Below, in pieces: positions 7,761 through 17,684 of a stretch of 41,137 nucleotides of DNA. The position numbers and the translations under genes are program-made. This DNA comes from Bacteroidales bacterium (GTDB taxonomy: Bacteria > Bacteroidota > Bacteroidia > Bacteroidales > VadinHA17): contig JAGGXD010000192.1 in the NCBI GenBank assembly GCA_021163295.1, positions 1-41,137 on the forward strand. The letters run 5' to 3'. The stretch's first letter is position 1, and every line of letters begins with the position of its first letter. The notes beneath the pieces were generated by a model. It did not search any database. It was not told where the DNA came from and saw only the letters and a list, made by a program, of their open reading frames with translations.

Positions 7761-10700
7761 ATGCAAATATCCGGAGAACCAAAAACTACGCTCAATCAGG
7801 AAGCCAGAAATTTTGTTGACTTATATACTCAACTTGATGAAAGAGCAGAAAATTTTCTCCCTGACCGGGTTTTTGAAAGCCTTTCCAATTTTGTAAGGTT
7901 ATGTTATGAAGAACCCGATGACCCTGCAAAACAGCAAGCAGAAATACGAAAATATTTGCTTGAACTAAAGGAAGCTATCCCCGGTTACATAGATGTTTCC
8001 CTAATGTTGATGCCTCATGAGAACTCAAAAGCATTTGAGTACAGTTCAAGGAGGAAGGTATTTCATGATATGCTAAATGAGCTTATTGATACCGAGCAGG
8101 TTGATGATAAAACTAAAATACAGTTCAAAAATATTCTTAAAACCCATGATTATTCGTTGGGCACACCTCCTGTTACAAAAATAACTATCGACTCCCTTTA
8201 CAGGATATTGTTGGGTGACAAAGTAAGGGAACTCCGCAAATTTCGTGATCTTATTGGAGTAAGTGGGGATATCGAAGAAGCACAATGGAATTATATGCTT
8301 GATGTAATGGATCAAATGATTAACCAGTCAACCCATTATACAACAAACGCAGAAAAGGAGAATTTTCTTTCCCGTACCGAATCTACCGTGAATTTCAAAG
8401 GACTTAACGGATTTATAAGAACTATTGTTTCAGGAACTGCCGAAACAGCTATTGATCTGCTTACAAAAGAAGTATTCAGCAAAAACAGTGTAAGAGTAAT
8501 CGAATTTTCAACAGAAGAAAATCTTTACAAACAGATATATGAAGAGAGCACAAGTATTTTCGCTGTCAGGATAAGGAATATGAGAAAAAACCCATTCAAC
8601 TCCTTCAGGTGGTTTCCTTTACTAACCAGAATGGTATTTATTGATGATTCCCCTGAGTCCCGGTCAACTAATACATCCCTGATCTTTTGTCTGCATAATG
8701 GCATAATAAATACTCTTAATAAGGTTCATACAAAGAAACTGGGAGCCATGGCTAACAGCCAGTTGAATCTTCGTCTGATTCATGATAAGGTTAACTCGCG
8801 GAATCTTAAATATTTCAGGCAAAAGATTGATGAAAAAATTATTGAATATGATAAAGAATTAAGGCAACTGAAAAAAGAACAGCTCGCTAATCCTGAAAAC
8901 CCTGATCAGGATAATATTCTTTATAAATTCGATGAATTTGCCCGGCAGGTAATTAAGGATAAGTACATACTTTCAAAATTCGGAGCATACATCAACCTGG
9001 CAGAAAACACAAGGGATCCTGAAAATATTAAAATAATTAATCGGGAGTTGATAAAGGAATTTGAGGAAAGAACCCTGGCCTATTTTTATTCCGAGAATAA
9101 AAGCCTGCATATTGCAACAGTTGTTGAAGGTGGCGGTCGTAACCAGATAAGGACATACGGAGAATATTTACTCAAGCGTCCTCTAAAACCTGTACAGAAT
9201 TCAATAATACACAGGTGCAAAACCATTCTGGATGTCGTCCCTGATAATTACCAGAGAACAATCCATAACCATTTTCATAATAATTTCGGAATAAATCTTT
9301 TTCTTGAAAAATACAAAGAATACCTCACAAAAGTTGAAAATAGTTCAGATAATCAGGGAAGGTTCAGAAACCTGCTGATCGATTTTGGTATTGAAGACAA
9401 ATACAACAAAAAAGGATTGGCAGATAAGGATATCATTAAAGAGTTTATCAGTAATCTGGGGAATCTGGAAAAAACATCGATTTCAGATGATGTACAAATG
9501 ATTATCAGGGATCTGTTATTTTACAAGAACCGAACACCAAACCCATTTATTTTCTTTAACCAGGAGGCAGCCTGGGAGTATAAAGATCTTTTTCCACCCG
9601 ACCGTTTTGATCTTAATCCATTTGATATTGAGATCGAACTTAATGAGGAGGGTCATGTTGACTGGGAGCGACTGCTTACAAAACTTGAACGAATAAAAAG
9701 CACTTTTCAGTTATTCGATGAAACAGGGAATTTATGGGACCGGTTCTGTGAAAATTCAACCCTCATTATTAACGATCCGTCCAACCCATCAGGATTCACC
9801 GATTTTAATAATACTAACCTGATAAAATTCCTTAAGTTTCTTAATAACAGTAAACTTACTTTGTTTTTAGATGAAGCATATAACGATGCGGTAAAAATAG
9901 AGGATCCCGAAGAGCCGAAATGGCGCACTATTTCAAGATATATAATGAACAATATCGGTTCATTTGCCAGAATTAGTGTCGTATCGTCTTTATCGACAAC
10001 AAAAAACCTCGGGGCAACCGGTGATCGTCTCGGTTCTCTTCTGGCAACACCGGTCAGAAAAGATGTGATTGATTATGCCAGGAAACGATTTGGAGTTGAA
10101 AAAGGAAACACAAACTCATTGTTCATCCTTGTTAATATACTGGAAACAGCTCAGCTGGCAAAGAAAATAAAAGACAGAATGGATGAAAGTCTTCCAAAAG
10201 ATGCTTCCAGGTATAAAATAAAAGAGAAACTGAAAAAATATATTATGACAGAGATACGTGTCAACATTAATATCCGTGAAAACGGAAATAGTACCCATAC
10301 ACGTAATCCGTCATTATTTGAAGGAAGTCCGCTACACCTTTTTCTTCTGGAAGAACTTGTATCTCTTGATAAGCTTGATGTTCTGGAATTGCCGGATGAT
10401 TTCAAATATAAAGGAATTCTATTCTTTAGCTATTATAAAGCTCATTTGGTAAGTGAACTTAATAATTTCAGGATAAATAAGATATTCAGACGGGAAGCTA
10501 ATAAAAGACTGGAGCTGGCAAAGAACAAAGCGTTAGTAGTTTTAAAAGAAAGTGAGCAAAACAAAATTAGTGTACTGGATTCGGATGGATCATACCTTTT
10601 TAATCTTCATCTGAAAGATTTTTTCTCATACCAGGATTTAGAGAAATTCACAAAAAAACTTGCAGACCAGCGCGGAATTGCACTTATACCCTATCAAACA

Positions 10701-13700
10701 GGATTTCTGCGTTTCTCACTTGGTGATTATATTGAAGGCTCTGCAGAAAGCTACGATAATTTTATTGATGAATTTGAAAACGCACTGCGTATGTTCCTGA
10801 AATACTGGAATATATTCCATAAAGCTAAGAATGATCCTTCAAATAAAGATAAACAGACAGATGATATTTTAATTGATATTTTCAAAGTTCGTAGTGACAG
10901 TGAACTGATTAAAAATATTCTTGAAGATTTTAATGTTATCCGTGATCTAAATAAGGACATTAATAATTCGCTAAAAATCAGCGACATAAAAACACTTTAT
11001 CATGCTTTTCCAAAAGAATGCGGGGTTTCAATCAATTCAATTGGTGATTCAAATAATGCTGTGTTGGAATTTTATGAAAATGTAGGGAAATGCAGAAATC
11101 TAACTGAATTTATCTCATCCAAAGCATTTACAAAAGTATATGAAAACCTTCTGCCTCAGATTTACCGTAATATTCCACAGCTTAAAAAACTTGACATCAA
11201 TACGGTAATTGCCAAATATGGAAAAACAACCATACTTAAGCACATAAAAAGTAAGCTGGAATTCCAACCGGACAGGTATATACTTGATAACCCGGAAGAA
11301 CTAACTATTATGCAGGAAATCCTGATTGAACTGGAAAGGATTCTGTTCTCTGATGCAAAAACAAAAATACTCTCAATTAAAGCGAACGAAAATGATATTT
11401 CAGGTGACCTGGCTAAACTTGAAGGTTATAACAGAATACTTAAGAAATACATAGAAGAATTATTACTGCATTTTAATCTTCCTTTTGAACTGCATTCGGT
11501 TGAACCGACATTTGAACAGCTTGCAGATACAGTTGCTTTAAGATTTAATGAAATTACCGGATTATCTGTAAACGACATTAATCCGGATATTTTCACCAAC
11601 AGGTATTTCGAAAAGATAGATAAGAAGCTGGATGATCAAAAGCGGGATGATATGATGAGAAAATACCCCGGAGTTATTCAGCAAACAATCCGTAAAAAGC
11701 TTTATCACTCGAACCTCACATCAACAAACAGGATATTGTTCATTTACCTGCTTCAGAAAAATAACCAGTTTGAAAACCGGCTGATTGAGAGAATAAACCG
11801 GTTTACGAGCCATTATGATATTACAGAGCAGGAAGATATCAGACTGACCAGAGAAGACCTGATATCACAACTTATTCCTGCAGAAATAAAAACATTACTG
11901 GATGAGATATCTACACAAAGAAATGTAAAGATCTTACCGGAACAACTGCATGATGAAGTAAGGGAGATGGCTCTGTTTTTTATCAGTCTTGTAAACATGA
12001 CTAAAAACAATGAATATTACAAGAAATATAACCACATACTAATCAAACTGGTTGAAACAGAATTTCTGGAACAAAATTCAAACATAAATGAAATGGTGCA
12101 GCATGGAATTGTGCTTCATAAAAATTTTACTGTACATAATAACACACTTGAAAAATGGAATAAAGGATCGTTATTATGGATAGCACAATTAATGTCGCGT
12201 TGTGGAGTAATTGCCTGGGAACAGCCGGTGCAAACACATACAAGGATAGCAACTGATGCTAAAAAACGGGAATATCCCTATCATAAAATAGACAGGTCAG
12301 ACGATCCGTCAATCAACAATACAGGTTCTCAAAATCCTGACCGAAATGAATTCATAAAAAAAATGCAAGTCAGACCTTTGTCCTCATTTTTTGCAAAACG
12401 ACTCGCCCTGTTTGCCCATAACCTTGACGAAGAGGATTACCGGTGCAAAATTGTAAATACCGGTTTGGTGAAGGAACTCCATATTATTCAAAAATCTTTT
12501 CTGAAATATCTGACAGATAATTACCGGTTGATAGGTCCAGGATTTATTAAACTGGATGAGGTTCAGGAATTTATTCCTGACGTAATCCTCCTTCTCGGAG
12601 CTCCTGAAAAAGTAATATCATTCCCTCAAATTGGTTATTTCGATCTGAAAGGTCCAAACGGGAATATAAAAACCATCGTTACACCTTTGAAAAAATCTGT
12701 TGACTACTTTGGGAACATTAAGAAACCCAGACTAACCATGGTTAATGAGAAAGTAAAGGAGCTGGGCGGTATACCAGTTCATGGCTCTTTGTTTGCAGTG
12801 GAAGAAGATGATGGCAGTATTTTTGTTATCCAGATAAGCGGTGACAGCGGGGTTGGTAAATCAGAAATGCTGGCTGCTATGATGCTTAAGTGGATGAAGA
12901 AGGATCTTCCTGGCATCCGTTCAATTAAAATGATTGCCGGGGATATGTTTCACCTGTTTCCCGATGAAGAGGGTAACCTGTACGGAATAGGTACAGAAAT
13001 GGGTGATTTCTCACGTGTTACAGATTTTGATCCGGATTTTATTAAAAATTACAATTCCCTATTCAAAAGCAGTGCAGACAGTAATGTACATGACCTTAAC
13101 TCAAGAAGCACTATCAGTGGTTTATGTGATATTAATATGCCTTTTAAAATTGACATCATGCTAACTGCTTACAATTTTGCCAGGGAAGAAGCAGGAGTGA
13201 AACGATATGCCAACCCGGAAAACTTTTTTCTTTATCGTGATTCACATGGAGAGAGGAAAGAAAAAGCAACCAGTTCTGATAATCCCCATATTCTGCGAAC
13301 TTTACTTCGCTATTCAGGTGACAGGAATATTGTTGAAGTAATTGACCGGTATGGCAACCATCTTGATGATATCCTGTCATGGGAGAAAGATGAATTTACG
13401 GGAGTGCATTACCTGTCATCCTCATACAAAATGATGGATAAGATTGACATTGAAGATACTGTCAACAAAATATTTATTAATAAATCCTTTTTCAGGAAAA
13501 ACAAGAAGTTTATTGTTATTAAAGTCAGGTTTGATATAATTAAAAACCGGTTTATTGCTGATGCAAAATGCGATGAGGATAAGAATAATATTTCATCCCC
13601 AATTGACCGTGATTTTTTTGGTACATTATTTAACACCCTTGCCAGCACACCTTCCGGAAATCCTTTTATTGCAGAACCTGGTGAAAGCAAGATAAAAAAA

Positions 13701-14429
13701 CATTTAATAGAGATATTAAAAGGAAGACCTGATGGTACAGGAAAAGGCAAAAAAATTCAGTTAGGTATACTGTCAACCGATCTTGGCAGGAAAGGGAAAG
13801 AAATTACCGGACCGCAAAAAGCAGCTGAAGATGTAAAGATCCTGATACGCGAAGTACGAATTATGAACCCTGACCTTGACAAAAAGAAAAATCATGTTAA
13901 GAAATTAATAATTGAGCGCTATAAGCCCCTTTTCAGGCATCATAAACATAACTTGGAAATATGGCGATACAACTTTTATTTGTACCAGCTTGAAGAAATG
14001 AGAAAAGCCCGGCTGGTAAGAGTGGATGATATGAAAACTAAAATAGATATGTCAGGATTAGCAGGTTTCTATCCTTTACCCAGGAACCATAAATTCAGCC
14101 CGTTGCTAATAACACCCAATATCAATATTGAGCTAAACGGATTTAGTGAGACTTACGAACAGTTAATGTGGTTACCTAATATCCGGGAATTTGCAGATCA
14201 GTTTTATAATGACTGCAGCACAGTGTATATTGCCAATAGCTACAATAGGGACACAGTCATCAACAACATAGTTATACAGCTTCTCTTAATGAACGGGTAT
14301 ATTGCTATTGAAGATCTGACCCGTGGTAAAATAACTGAAAAGGCTAACAGGGAAACAATTGCTGCAGCAAAATTTGCAGCCGTTAAGAAGCTAAAGGAAA
14401 TCGAACAAAAAAAGACCGGCAGAAAGTAA
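7761..14429 (+). CDS. giant protein with PLP aminotransferase-like and HPr-kinase/PEPCK-like P-loop domains
   Basis: The product has 2,222 residues from the ATG at 7761; a TTG nine codons upstream is less likely. There is no signal peptide or clear membrane helix, so it is probably cytoplasmic. Residues about 500-990 look like a fold-type I PLP enzyme. NDPSNPSG (671-678) holds the expected Asn674, DEAY (704-707) holds Asp704 and Tyr707, and SLSTTKNLGATGDRLGS holds Lys748 and Arg756, eight apart as Lys258 and Arg266 are in aspartate aminotransferase. GFLRFSLG gives a candidate carboxylate-binding Arg984. Residues about 1000-1600 are largely helical and unrecognised. Residues about 1640-1900 resemble HPr kinase: VHGSLFAV (His1674), then GDSGVGKSE (Lys1700), then an IAGDMFHLFPDEEG segment. 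The N-terminal 480 residues and the C-terminal 300 are unrecognised. It stands alone, between a divergent epimerase gene and a convergent ridA. Substrate and role are unknown. Confidence 0.9.
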   Translation: MQISGEPKTTLNQEARNFVDLYTQLDERAENFLPDRVFESLSNFVRLCYEEPDDPAKQQAEIRKYLLELKEAIPGYIDVSLMLMPHENSKAFEYSSRRKVFHDMLNELIDTEQVDDKTKIQFKNILKTHDYSLGTPPVTKITIDSLYRILLGDKVRELRKFRDLIGVSGDIEEAQWNYMLDVMDQMINQSTHYTTNAEKENFLSRTESTVNFKGLNGFIRTIVSGTAETAIDLLTKEVFSKNSVRVIEFSTEENLYKQIYEESTSIFAVRIRNMRKNPFNSFRWFPLLTRMVFIDDSPESRSTNTSLIFCLHNGIINTLNKVHTKKLGAMANSQLNLRLIHDKVNSRNLKYFRQKIDEKIIEYDKELRQLKKEQLANPENPDQDNILYKFDEFARQVIKDKYILSKFGAYINLAENTRDPENIKIINRELIKEFEERTLAYFYSENKSLHIATVVEGGGRNQIRTYGEYLLKRPLKPVQNSIIHRCKTILDVVPDNYQRTIHNHFHNNFGINLFLEKYKEYLTKVENSSDNQGRFRNLLIDFGIEDKYNKKGLADKDIIKEFISNLGNLEKTSISDDVQMIIRDLLFYKNRTPNPFIFFNQEAAWEYKDLFPPDRFDLNPFDIEIELNEEGHVDWERLLTKLERIKSTFQLFDETGNLWDRFCENSTLIINDPSNPSGFTDFNNTNLIKFLKFLNNSKLTLFLDEAYNDAVKIEDPEEPKWRTISRYIMNNIGSFARISVVSSLSTTKNLGATGDRLGSLLATPVRKDVIDYARKRFGVEKGNTNSLFILVNILETAQLAKKIKDRMDESLPKDASRYKIKEKLKKYIMTEIRVNINIRENGNSTHTRNPSLFEGSPLHLFLLEELVSLDKLDVLELPDDFKYKGILFFSYYKAHLVSELNNFRINKIFRREANKRLELAKNKALVVLKESEQNKISVLDSDGSYLFNLHLKDFFSYQDLEKFTKKLADQRGIALIPYQTGFLRFSLGDYIEGSAESYDNFIDEFENALRMFLKYWNIFHKAKNDPSNKDKQTDDILIDIFKVRSDSELIKNILEDFNVIRDLNKDINNSLKISDIKTLYHAFPKECGVSINSIGDSNNAVLEFYENVGKCRNLTEFISSKAFTKVYENLLPQIYRNIPQLKKLDINTVIAKYGKTTILKHIKSKLEFQPDRYILDNPEELTIMQEILIELERILFSDAKTKILSIKANENDISGDLAKLEGYNRILKKYIEELLLHFNLPFELHSVEPTFEQLADTVALRFNEITGLSVNDINPDIFTNRYFEKIDKKLDDQKRDDMMRKYPGVIQQTIRKKLYHSNLTSTNRILFIYLLQKNNQFENRLIERINRFTSHYDITEQEDIRLTREDLISQLIPAEIKTLLDEISTQRNVKILPEQLHDEVREMALFFISLVNMTKNNEYYKKYNHILIKLVETEFLEQNSNINEMVQHGIVLHKNFTVHNNTLEKWNKGSLLWIAQLMSRCGVIAWEQPVQTHTRIATDAKKREYPYHKIDRSDDPSINNTGSQNPDRNEFIKKMQVRPLSSFFAKRLALFAHNLDEEDYRCKIVNTGLVKELHIIQKSFLKYLTDNYRLIGPGFIKLDEVQEFIPDVILLLGAPEKVISFPQIGYFDLKGPNGNIKTIVTPLKKSVDYFGNIKKPRLTMVNEKVKELGGIPVHGSLFAVEEDDGSIFVIQISGDSGVGKSEMLAAMMLKWMKKDLPGIRSIKMIAGDMFHLFPDEEGNLYGIGTEMGDFSRVTDFDPDFIKNYNSLFKSSADSNVHDLNSRSTISGLCDINMPFKIDIMLTAYNFAREEAGVKRYANPENFFLYRDSHGERKEKATSSDNPHILRTLLRYSGDRNIVEVIDRYGNHLDDILSWEKDEFTGVHYLSSSYKMMDKIDIEDTVNKIFINKSFFRKNKKFIVIKVRFDIIKNRFIADAKCDEDKNNISSPIDRDFFGTLFNTLASTPSGNPFIAEPGESKIKKHLIEILKGRPDGTGKGKKIQLGILSTDLGRKGKEITGPQKAAEDVKILIREVRIMNPDLDKKKNHVKKLIIERYKPLFRHHKHNLEIWRYNFYLYQLEEMRKARLVRVDDMKTKIDMSGLAGFYPLPRNHKFSPLLITPNINIELNGFSETYEQLMWLPNIREFADQFYNDCSTVYIANSYNRDTVINNIVIQLLLMNGYIAIEDLTRGKITEKANRETIAAAKFAAVKKLKEIEQKKTGRK

Positions 14430-14453
14430 GGAAATAATCAAATTGAGCTATTC

Positions 14454-14831
14454 CTACCTGGCCGCAATGGCTTCAATCTCAATTTTTACATTCAGGGGTA
14501 ACCTGGCAACCTCAAATGCAGCTCTTGCAGGAGGGTTTTCAGGGAAGAATTTTTCATAAGTCTTGTTCATTTCTGCAAAATCATTCATATCCTGAAGCAT
14601 ACAGGTTGTTTTTATTATCTCTTTCATTGAATACCCGGCAGCATTTACTATAAAACGGATATTCTGTAAAACCTGCTCCGTCTGTGAAGTTATAGTATCA
14701 CCGGCAAGTTTCCCGGTGTCAGGATTAAGTGGTACCTGACCTGAGATATATAATGTGCCTTTTACTTCAACAGCCTGGCTATAAGGACCAATTGTGCCCG
14801 GAGCTTTTTTTGTACTAATTACTTTTCTCAT
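14454..14831 (-). CDS. ridA: RidA family reactive enamine/imine deaminase
   Basis: This 125-residue cytoplasmic protein of the YjgF/YER057c/UK114 family hydrolyses reactive enamine and imine intermediates, such as 2-aminoacrylate released by PLP enzymes. Family marks are present: GPYSQAV at 15-21, LYISGQVPLNPDTG at 27-40, and PARAAFEVARLPL with the substrate-binding Arg103. Length and start are normal. Its 3' end lies 24 bases from the end of the giant PLP-domain gene, in convergent orientation. It precedes lptD on the same strand (128-base gap), the direction in which it could share a transcript. Confidence 0.94.
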   Translation of the reverse strand: MRKVISTKKAPGTIGPYSQAVEVKGTLYISGQVPLNPDTGKLAGDTITSQTEQVLQNIRFIVNAAGYSMKEIIKTTCMLQDMNDFAEMNKTYEKFFPENPPARAAFEVARLPLNVKIEIEAIAAR

Positions 14832-14913
14832 ATAAGAATTACTATAATGGTTAAAAATTATAAAGTTAAAAGGAAGAGTTAGATTTACAAACTTTTAACT
14901 TAACAAACTAATA

Positions 14914-14957
14914 TTTCCTTTATTCCCCCTACTCCCTATACTCCCTCTATTCCCTTT
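14914..14957. repeat. degenerate 9-bp repeat tract (ctattccct family)
   Basis: A pyrimidine-rich stretch on the plus strand with diverged 9-bp units (tattccccc, tactcccta, tactccctc, tattccctt) ends two bases before the lptD stop codon. It is the same family and orientation as the recF tail repeat. Confidence 0.75.
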
Positions 14958-14959
14958 AA

Positions 14960-17578
14960 TTATATATCACGATCGAACCAGCTTTTGCGTTTTTCATATT
15001 TCAAATCGCTCAGGATGGCTGATTTTGCACTTATGGTAAATGAATAACTTTGCCGACTCCCTAATGGGATCCATGAAAGTCTCATCTGCCAGCAGTGAAG
15101 ATCGCGGGAAATATTCACCGATGTATAGGTAAGCTCTTTAATCTTGAAATCCCAACCTGAATTAAACCCTATTTTCCATTTTGAAGTTAGACTGATATTT
15201 CCATTAAAATTTAGAGTTTGAGTAATATTAGGTTCATTGGATCTTGGTTTTGACCAGTTGAAATTATATCTGAATGAAAATCTCCAGGGTACATTAAAAT
15301 CAGCATACCCCAACTCCTCAATAATTTGTTCATCCTGTCCCATTCCTTCAGAACCTAATCCCATTCCTCCACCCTCCGGTCTGATACCGGCAGGTGCACT
15401 TCTTGAAGAAGCTGAACTTCCTCCACCACCTCCGGCTTTTGAACTGAAAGAAGCATTTACAGACATATTTAACCTTGTTACACGAAATAATTTACCGGTT
15501 TGCTTAATCTCAAAAGTATTAATCCTTGTACCATTTTCGGTAATTGCATATGGATCAAAAGCACCACCAAAGCTCAGACTGACTTTTTTGAAAAGTTTGG
15601 TTGATCCCCGGAATATAACAGGAGCAAGATTAAGCGAATCTGCAAACATATTGTAATTGGTTGAGAAATTAAACCTGTCAATTATTTTAACTTTCTGTGC
15701 CTCTTTTGTTGTATCTTTCAGGTTTCTGAGTTTCATCTCAATGTTGTTATTGAGAGAAAAAGAAATTGATCCACTTCTCCCGGGCAATGAAGGTGTGCTG
15801 TATATCTCAGATTCGTATATAGAGTATTCCCGAGTATTACCCGCTGTATCTGTCTGGTATTCACGGTAATAGCTTGGAGTAATTTCGCTCATATCAGGAA
15901 CAAGAGACATAGATATTGCCGGACTCATCACATGACGAATAGCAATAATTTTTGAATCAGGATTCCGTGGTAAAAACATACCATATATCTTAGGTGTAAG
16001 TCCTAATGAAATTGAAGGCACGAATGCATGAGCATAACTAATTTCTTTAATAGTATCGGTAACTATCTGACTATCTTCCCAGCTTCTTTCGATACTACTG
16101 GAATATAAAACGCCCGAATACCTAACCTGCGGCGAGATAGAAAAATTATTAAATGGACGGAAAACCGTACTTAAAGGTATTGAATGCTGGAAACCATTTT
16201 TCATTTCATCAAACATATCTGAAGTCAGAAATTTTTCATCAGTAGTACTTATCCTGTTATCCATCTTAGCCTGGTAGCTTAATTCAATATTTTGATACCA
16301 TTTAGTTTCTCCAACCTGGTTTTTCGGTTTGAACGGATAGATACGGCTCATATTAAAATTTGCACGCGGGAGGTTCAAGCTAACCGTCTTATTTCTACTG
16401 TTCTGGCTATGGTTCATACTGGCAGAAAAATTAAAAGGTGTTCCCTCCCATCTTCTGGAATAAGAGATACTGGATGTTTTTGTATTTGTCAGATAACTGT
16501 TCGAGGTACGTGCATATTTCTGATCAAAGCTGCTGGAAGACATATTGACATTTCCTGAAAAACTGGCACCCGGATTGTTCTTGGGATCCTGAGAGTGTGA
16601 CCATGCAATGGAATAGTCATTTGATGTACGGTAAGTAGAAAGTCCTTTCTCTCCCGACACACTTTTATAATACCTGGCATTTAGATTACCCGTAAACTTA
16701 TACCTTTTTTTATATCTTGAACTTAATCGCAATCCATATGTGCCATTGGTGTAGATATCTCCACGTATAGCAAGGTCGGCATATTCGCTCAATGCAAAAT
16801 AATAACCTCCGCTTCTGAAGAAAAACCCACGATTTTTTTCTTCTCCATAATCAGGAATAAGAACACCTGATGCCCGCCCTTTTTGGTTAGGAAAGAATCC
16901 AAACGGAAGGATTAATGGTAAAGGCAAATCTTCAACAACAAGGTAAGTCGGACCTGAAACAATTTTATCATCAGGAATAATTTTTGCTTTTGTAAGAGCA
17001 ATGTAAAAATGAGGATGTTCAGCATCACATGTCGTATATTTCCCCGATTTTACATGTATTTCACCATTAGCGTGTTTCTTTGTTCGTGTACTATGCAGGT
17101 ATCCACCCTGTTCTTCAGTAACAATTCCCTTAATAATACCTTTTTGTGTCTTGAAATTATATTCAAGTGTATCTGCATCAAATTCTTCAGCTCCATCTTT
17201 AAAATGAGGTCTGCCGGCTATAGTTCCTGTACTATCAGGCCAACCGGTTGCTATAATAATATTATTTTTTGTGTCCAGCACAATATAATCAGCTTCCAAA
17301 ACAATATTTTCATAGTTCACAACTGCCTGACCATATAAATAAACCTTATGGGCTTTTACTTCAAAGCGTAAAGAGTCTTCTGAATTATATTTAATTGGGA
17401 CTTCTATAACATTACGTGTACCTGACTGCGAAGCAGTGCTTGTAGTATCAACCGAAACTGTATCCTGTTGCATCACAGCGTTACCGGATGTTACAGGATT
17501 ATTCTGACTAAAAGACAGACATCCTGAATAAATCCAGATAACAGTAATGAATACAGGTTTTATGTATTTTTTTAACAA
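14960..17578 (-). CDS. lptD: LPS-assembly protein LptD-like outer-membrane protein
   Basis: The product has 872 residues. An N-terminal signal peptide (MLKKYIKPVFITVIWIYSG...) is followed by a Ser/Thr-rich linker and an OstA-like beta-jellyroll domain at roughly 65-210 (AHKVYLYGQAVVNYENIVLEADYI). The large LptD beta-barrel then starts around the segment with VEDLPLPLILPFGFFPNQKGRASG. In the outer membrane, with LptE, LptD inserts lipopolysaccharide or lipooligosaccharide into the outer leaflet. The barrel has many alternating Ser/Tyr/Asn strands and a Gly/Ser-rich loop near residues 710-750. It is divergent from the amidase-MCE pair. A TAGCTTTG box on the minus strand (17654-17661) may drive it, though no -33 box is obvious. 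Confidence 0.88.
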   Translation of the reverse strand: MLKKYIKPVFITVIWIYSGCLSFSQNNPVTSGNAVMQQDTVSVDTTSTASQSGTRNVIEVPIKYNSEDSLRFEVKAHKVYLYGQAVVNYENIVLEADYIVLDTKNNIIIATGWPDSTGTIAGRPHFKDGAEEFDADTLEYNFKTQKGIIKGIVTEEQGGYLHSTRTKKHANGEIHVKSGKYTTCDAEHPHFYIALTKAKIIPDDKIVSGPTYLVVEDLPLPLILPFGFFPNQKGRASGVLIPDYGEEKNRGFFFRSGGYYFALSEYADLAIRGDIYTNGTYGLRLSSRYKKRYKFTGNLNARYYKSVSGEKGLSTYRTSNDYSIAWSHSQDPKNNPGASFSGNVNMSSSSFDQKYARTSNSYLTNTKTSSISYSRRWEGTPFNFSASMNHSQNSRNKTVSLNLPRANFNMSRIYPFKPKNQVGETKWYQNIELSYQAKMDNRISTTDEKFLTSDMFDEMKNGFQHSIPLSTVFRPFNNFSISPQVRYSGVLYSSSIERSWEDSQIVTDTIKEISYAHAFVPSISLGLTPKIYGMFLPRNPDSKIIAIRHVMSPAISMSLVPDMSEITPSYYREYQTDTAGNTREYSIYESEIYSTPSLPGRSGSISFSLNNNIEMKLRNLKDTTKEAQKVKIIDRFNFSTNYNMFADSLNLAPVIFRGSTKLFKKVSLSFGGAFDPYAITENGTRINTFEIKQTGKLFRVTRLNMSVNASFSSKAGGGGGSSASSRSAPAGIRPEGGGMGLGSEGMGQDEQIIEELGYADFNVPWRFSFRYNFNWSKPRSNEPNITQTLNFNGNISLTSKWKIGFNSGWDFKIKELTYTSVNISRDLHCWQMRLSWIPLGSRQSYSFTISAKSAILSDLKYEKRKSWFDRDI

Positions 17579-17684
17579 TTTATTAATACTATTTTTGTGT
17601 GATCAGTGTTATGTAAAAAAGTAGTTTCTAATTGTATAATACAAGGTTGGGGACAAAGCTAAATAAAAAATCAAATTTCTGTTA

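Noticed and set aside
13409-13750. Open frame of 113 codons antisense to the giant gene
   Set aside because: It lies wholly inside a gene with clear domains; such antisense frames are common in AT-rich DNA and it has no promoter or family features.
15237-15656. Open frame of 139 codons antisense to lptD
   Set aside because: It mirrors the Gly/Ser-rich LptD loop, giving a Pro/Leu-rich product without homologous features.
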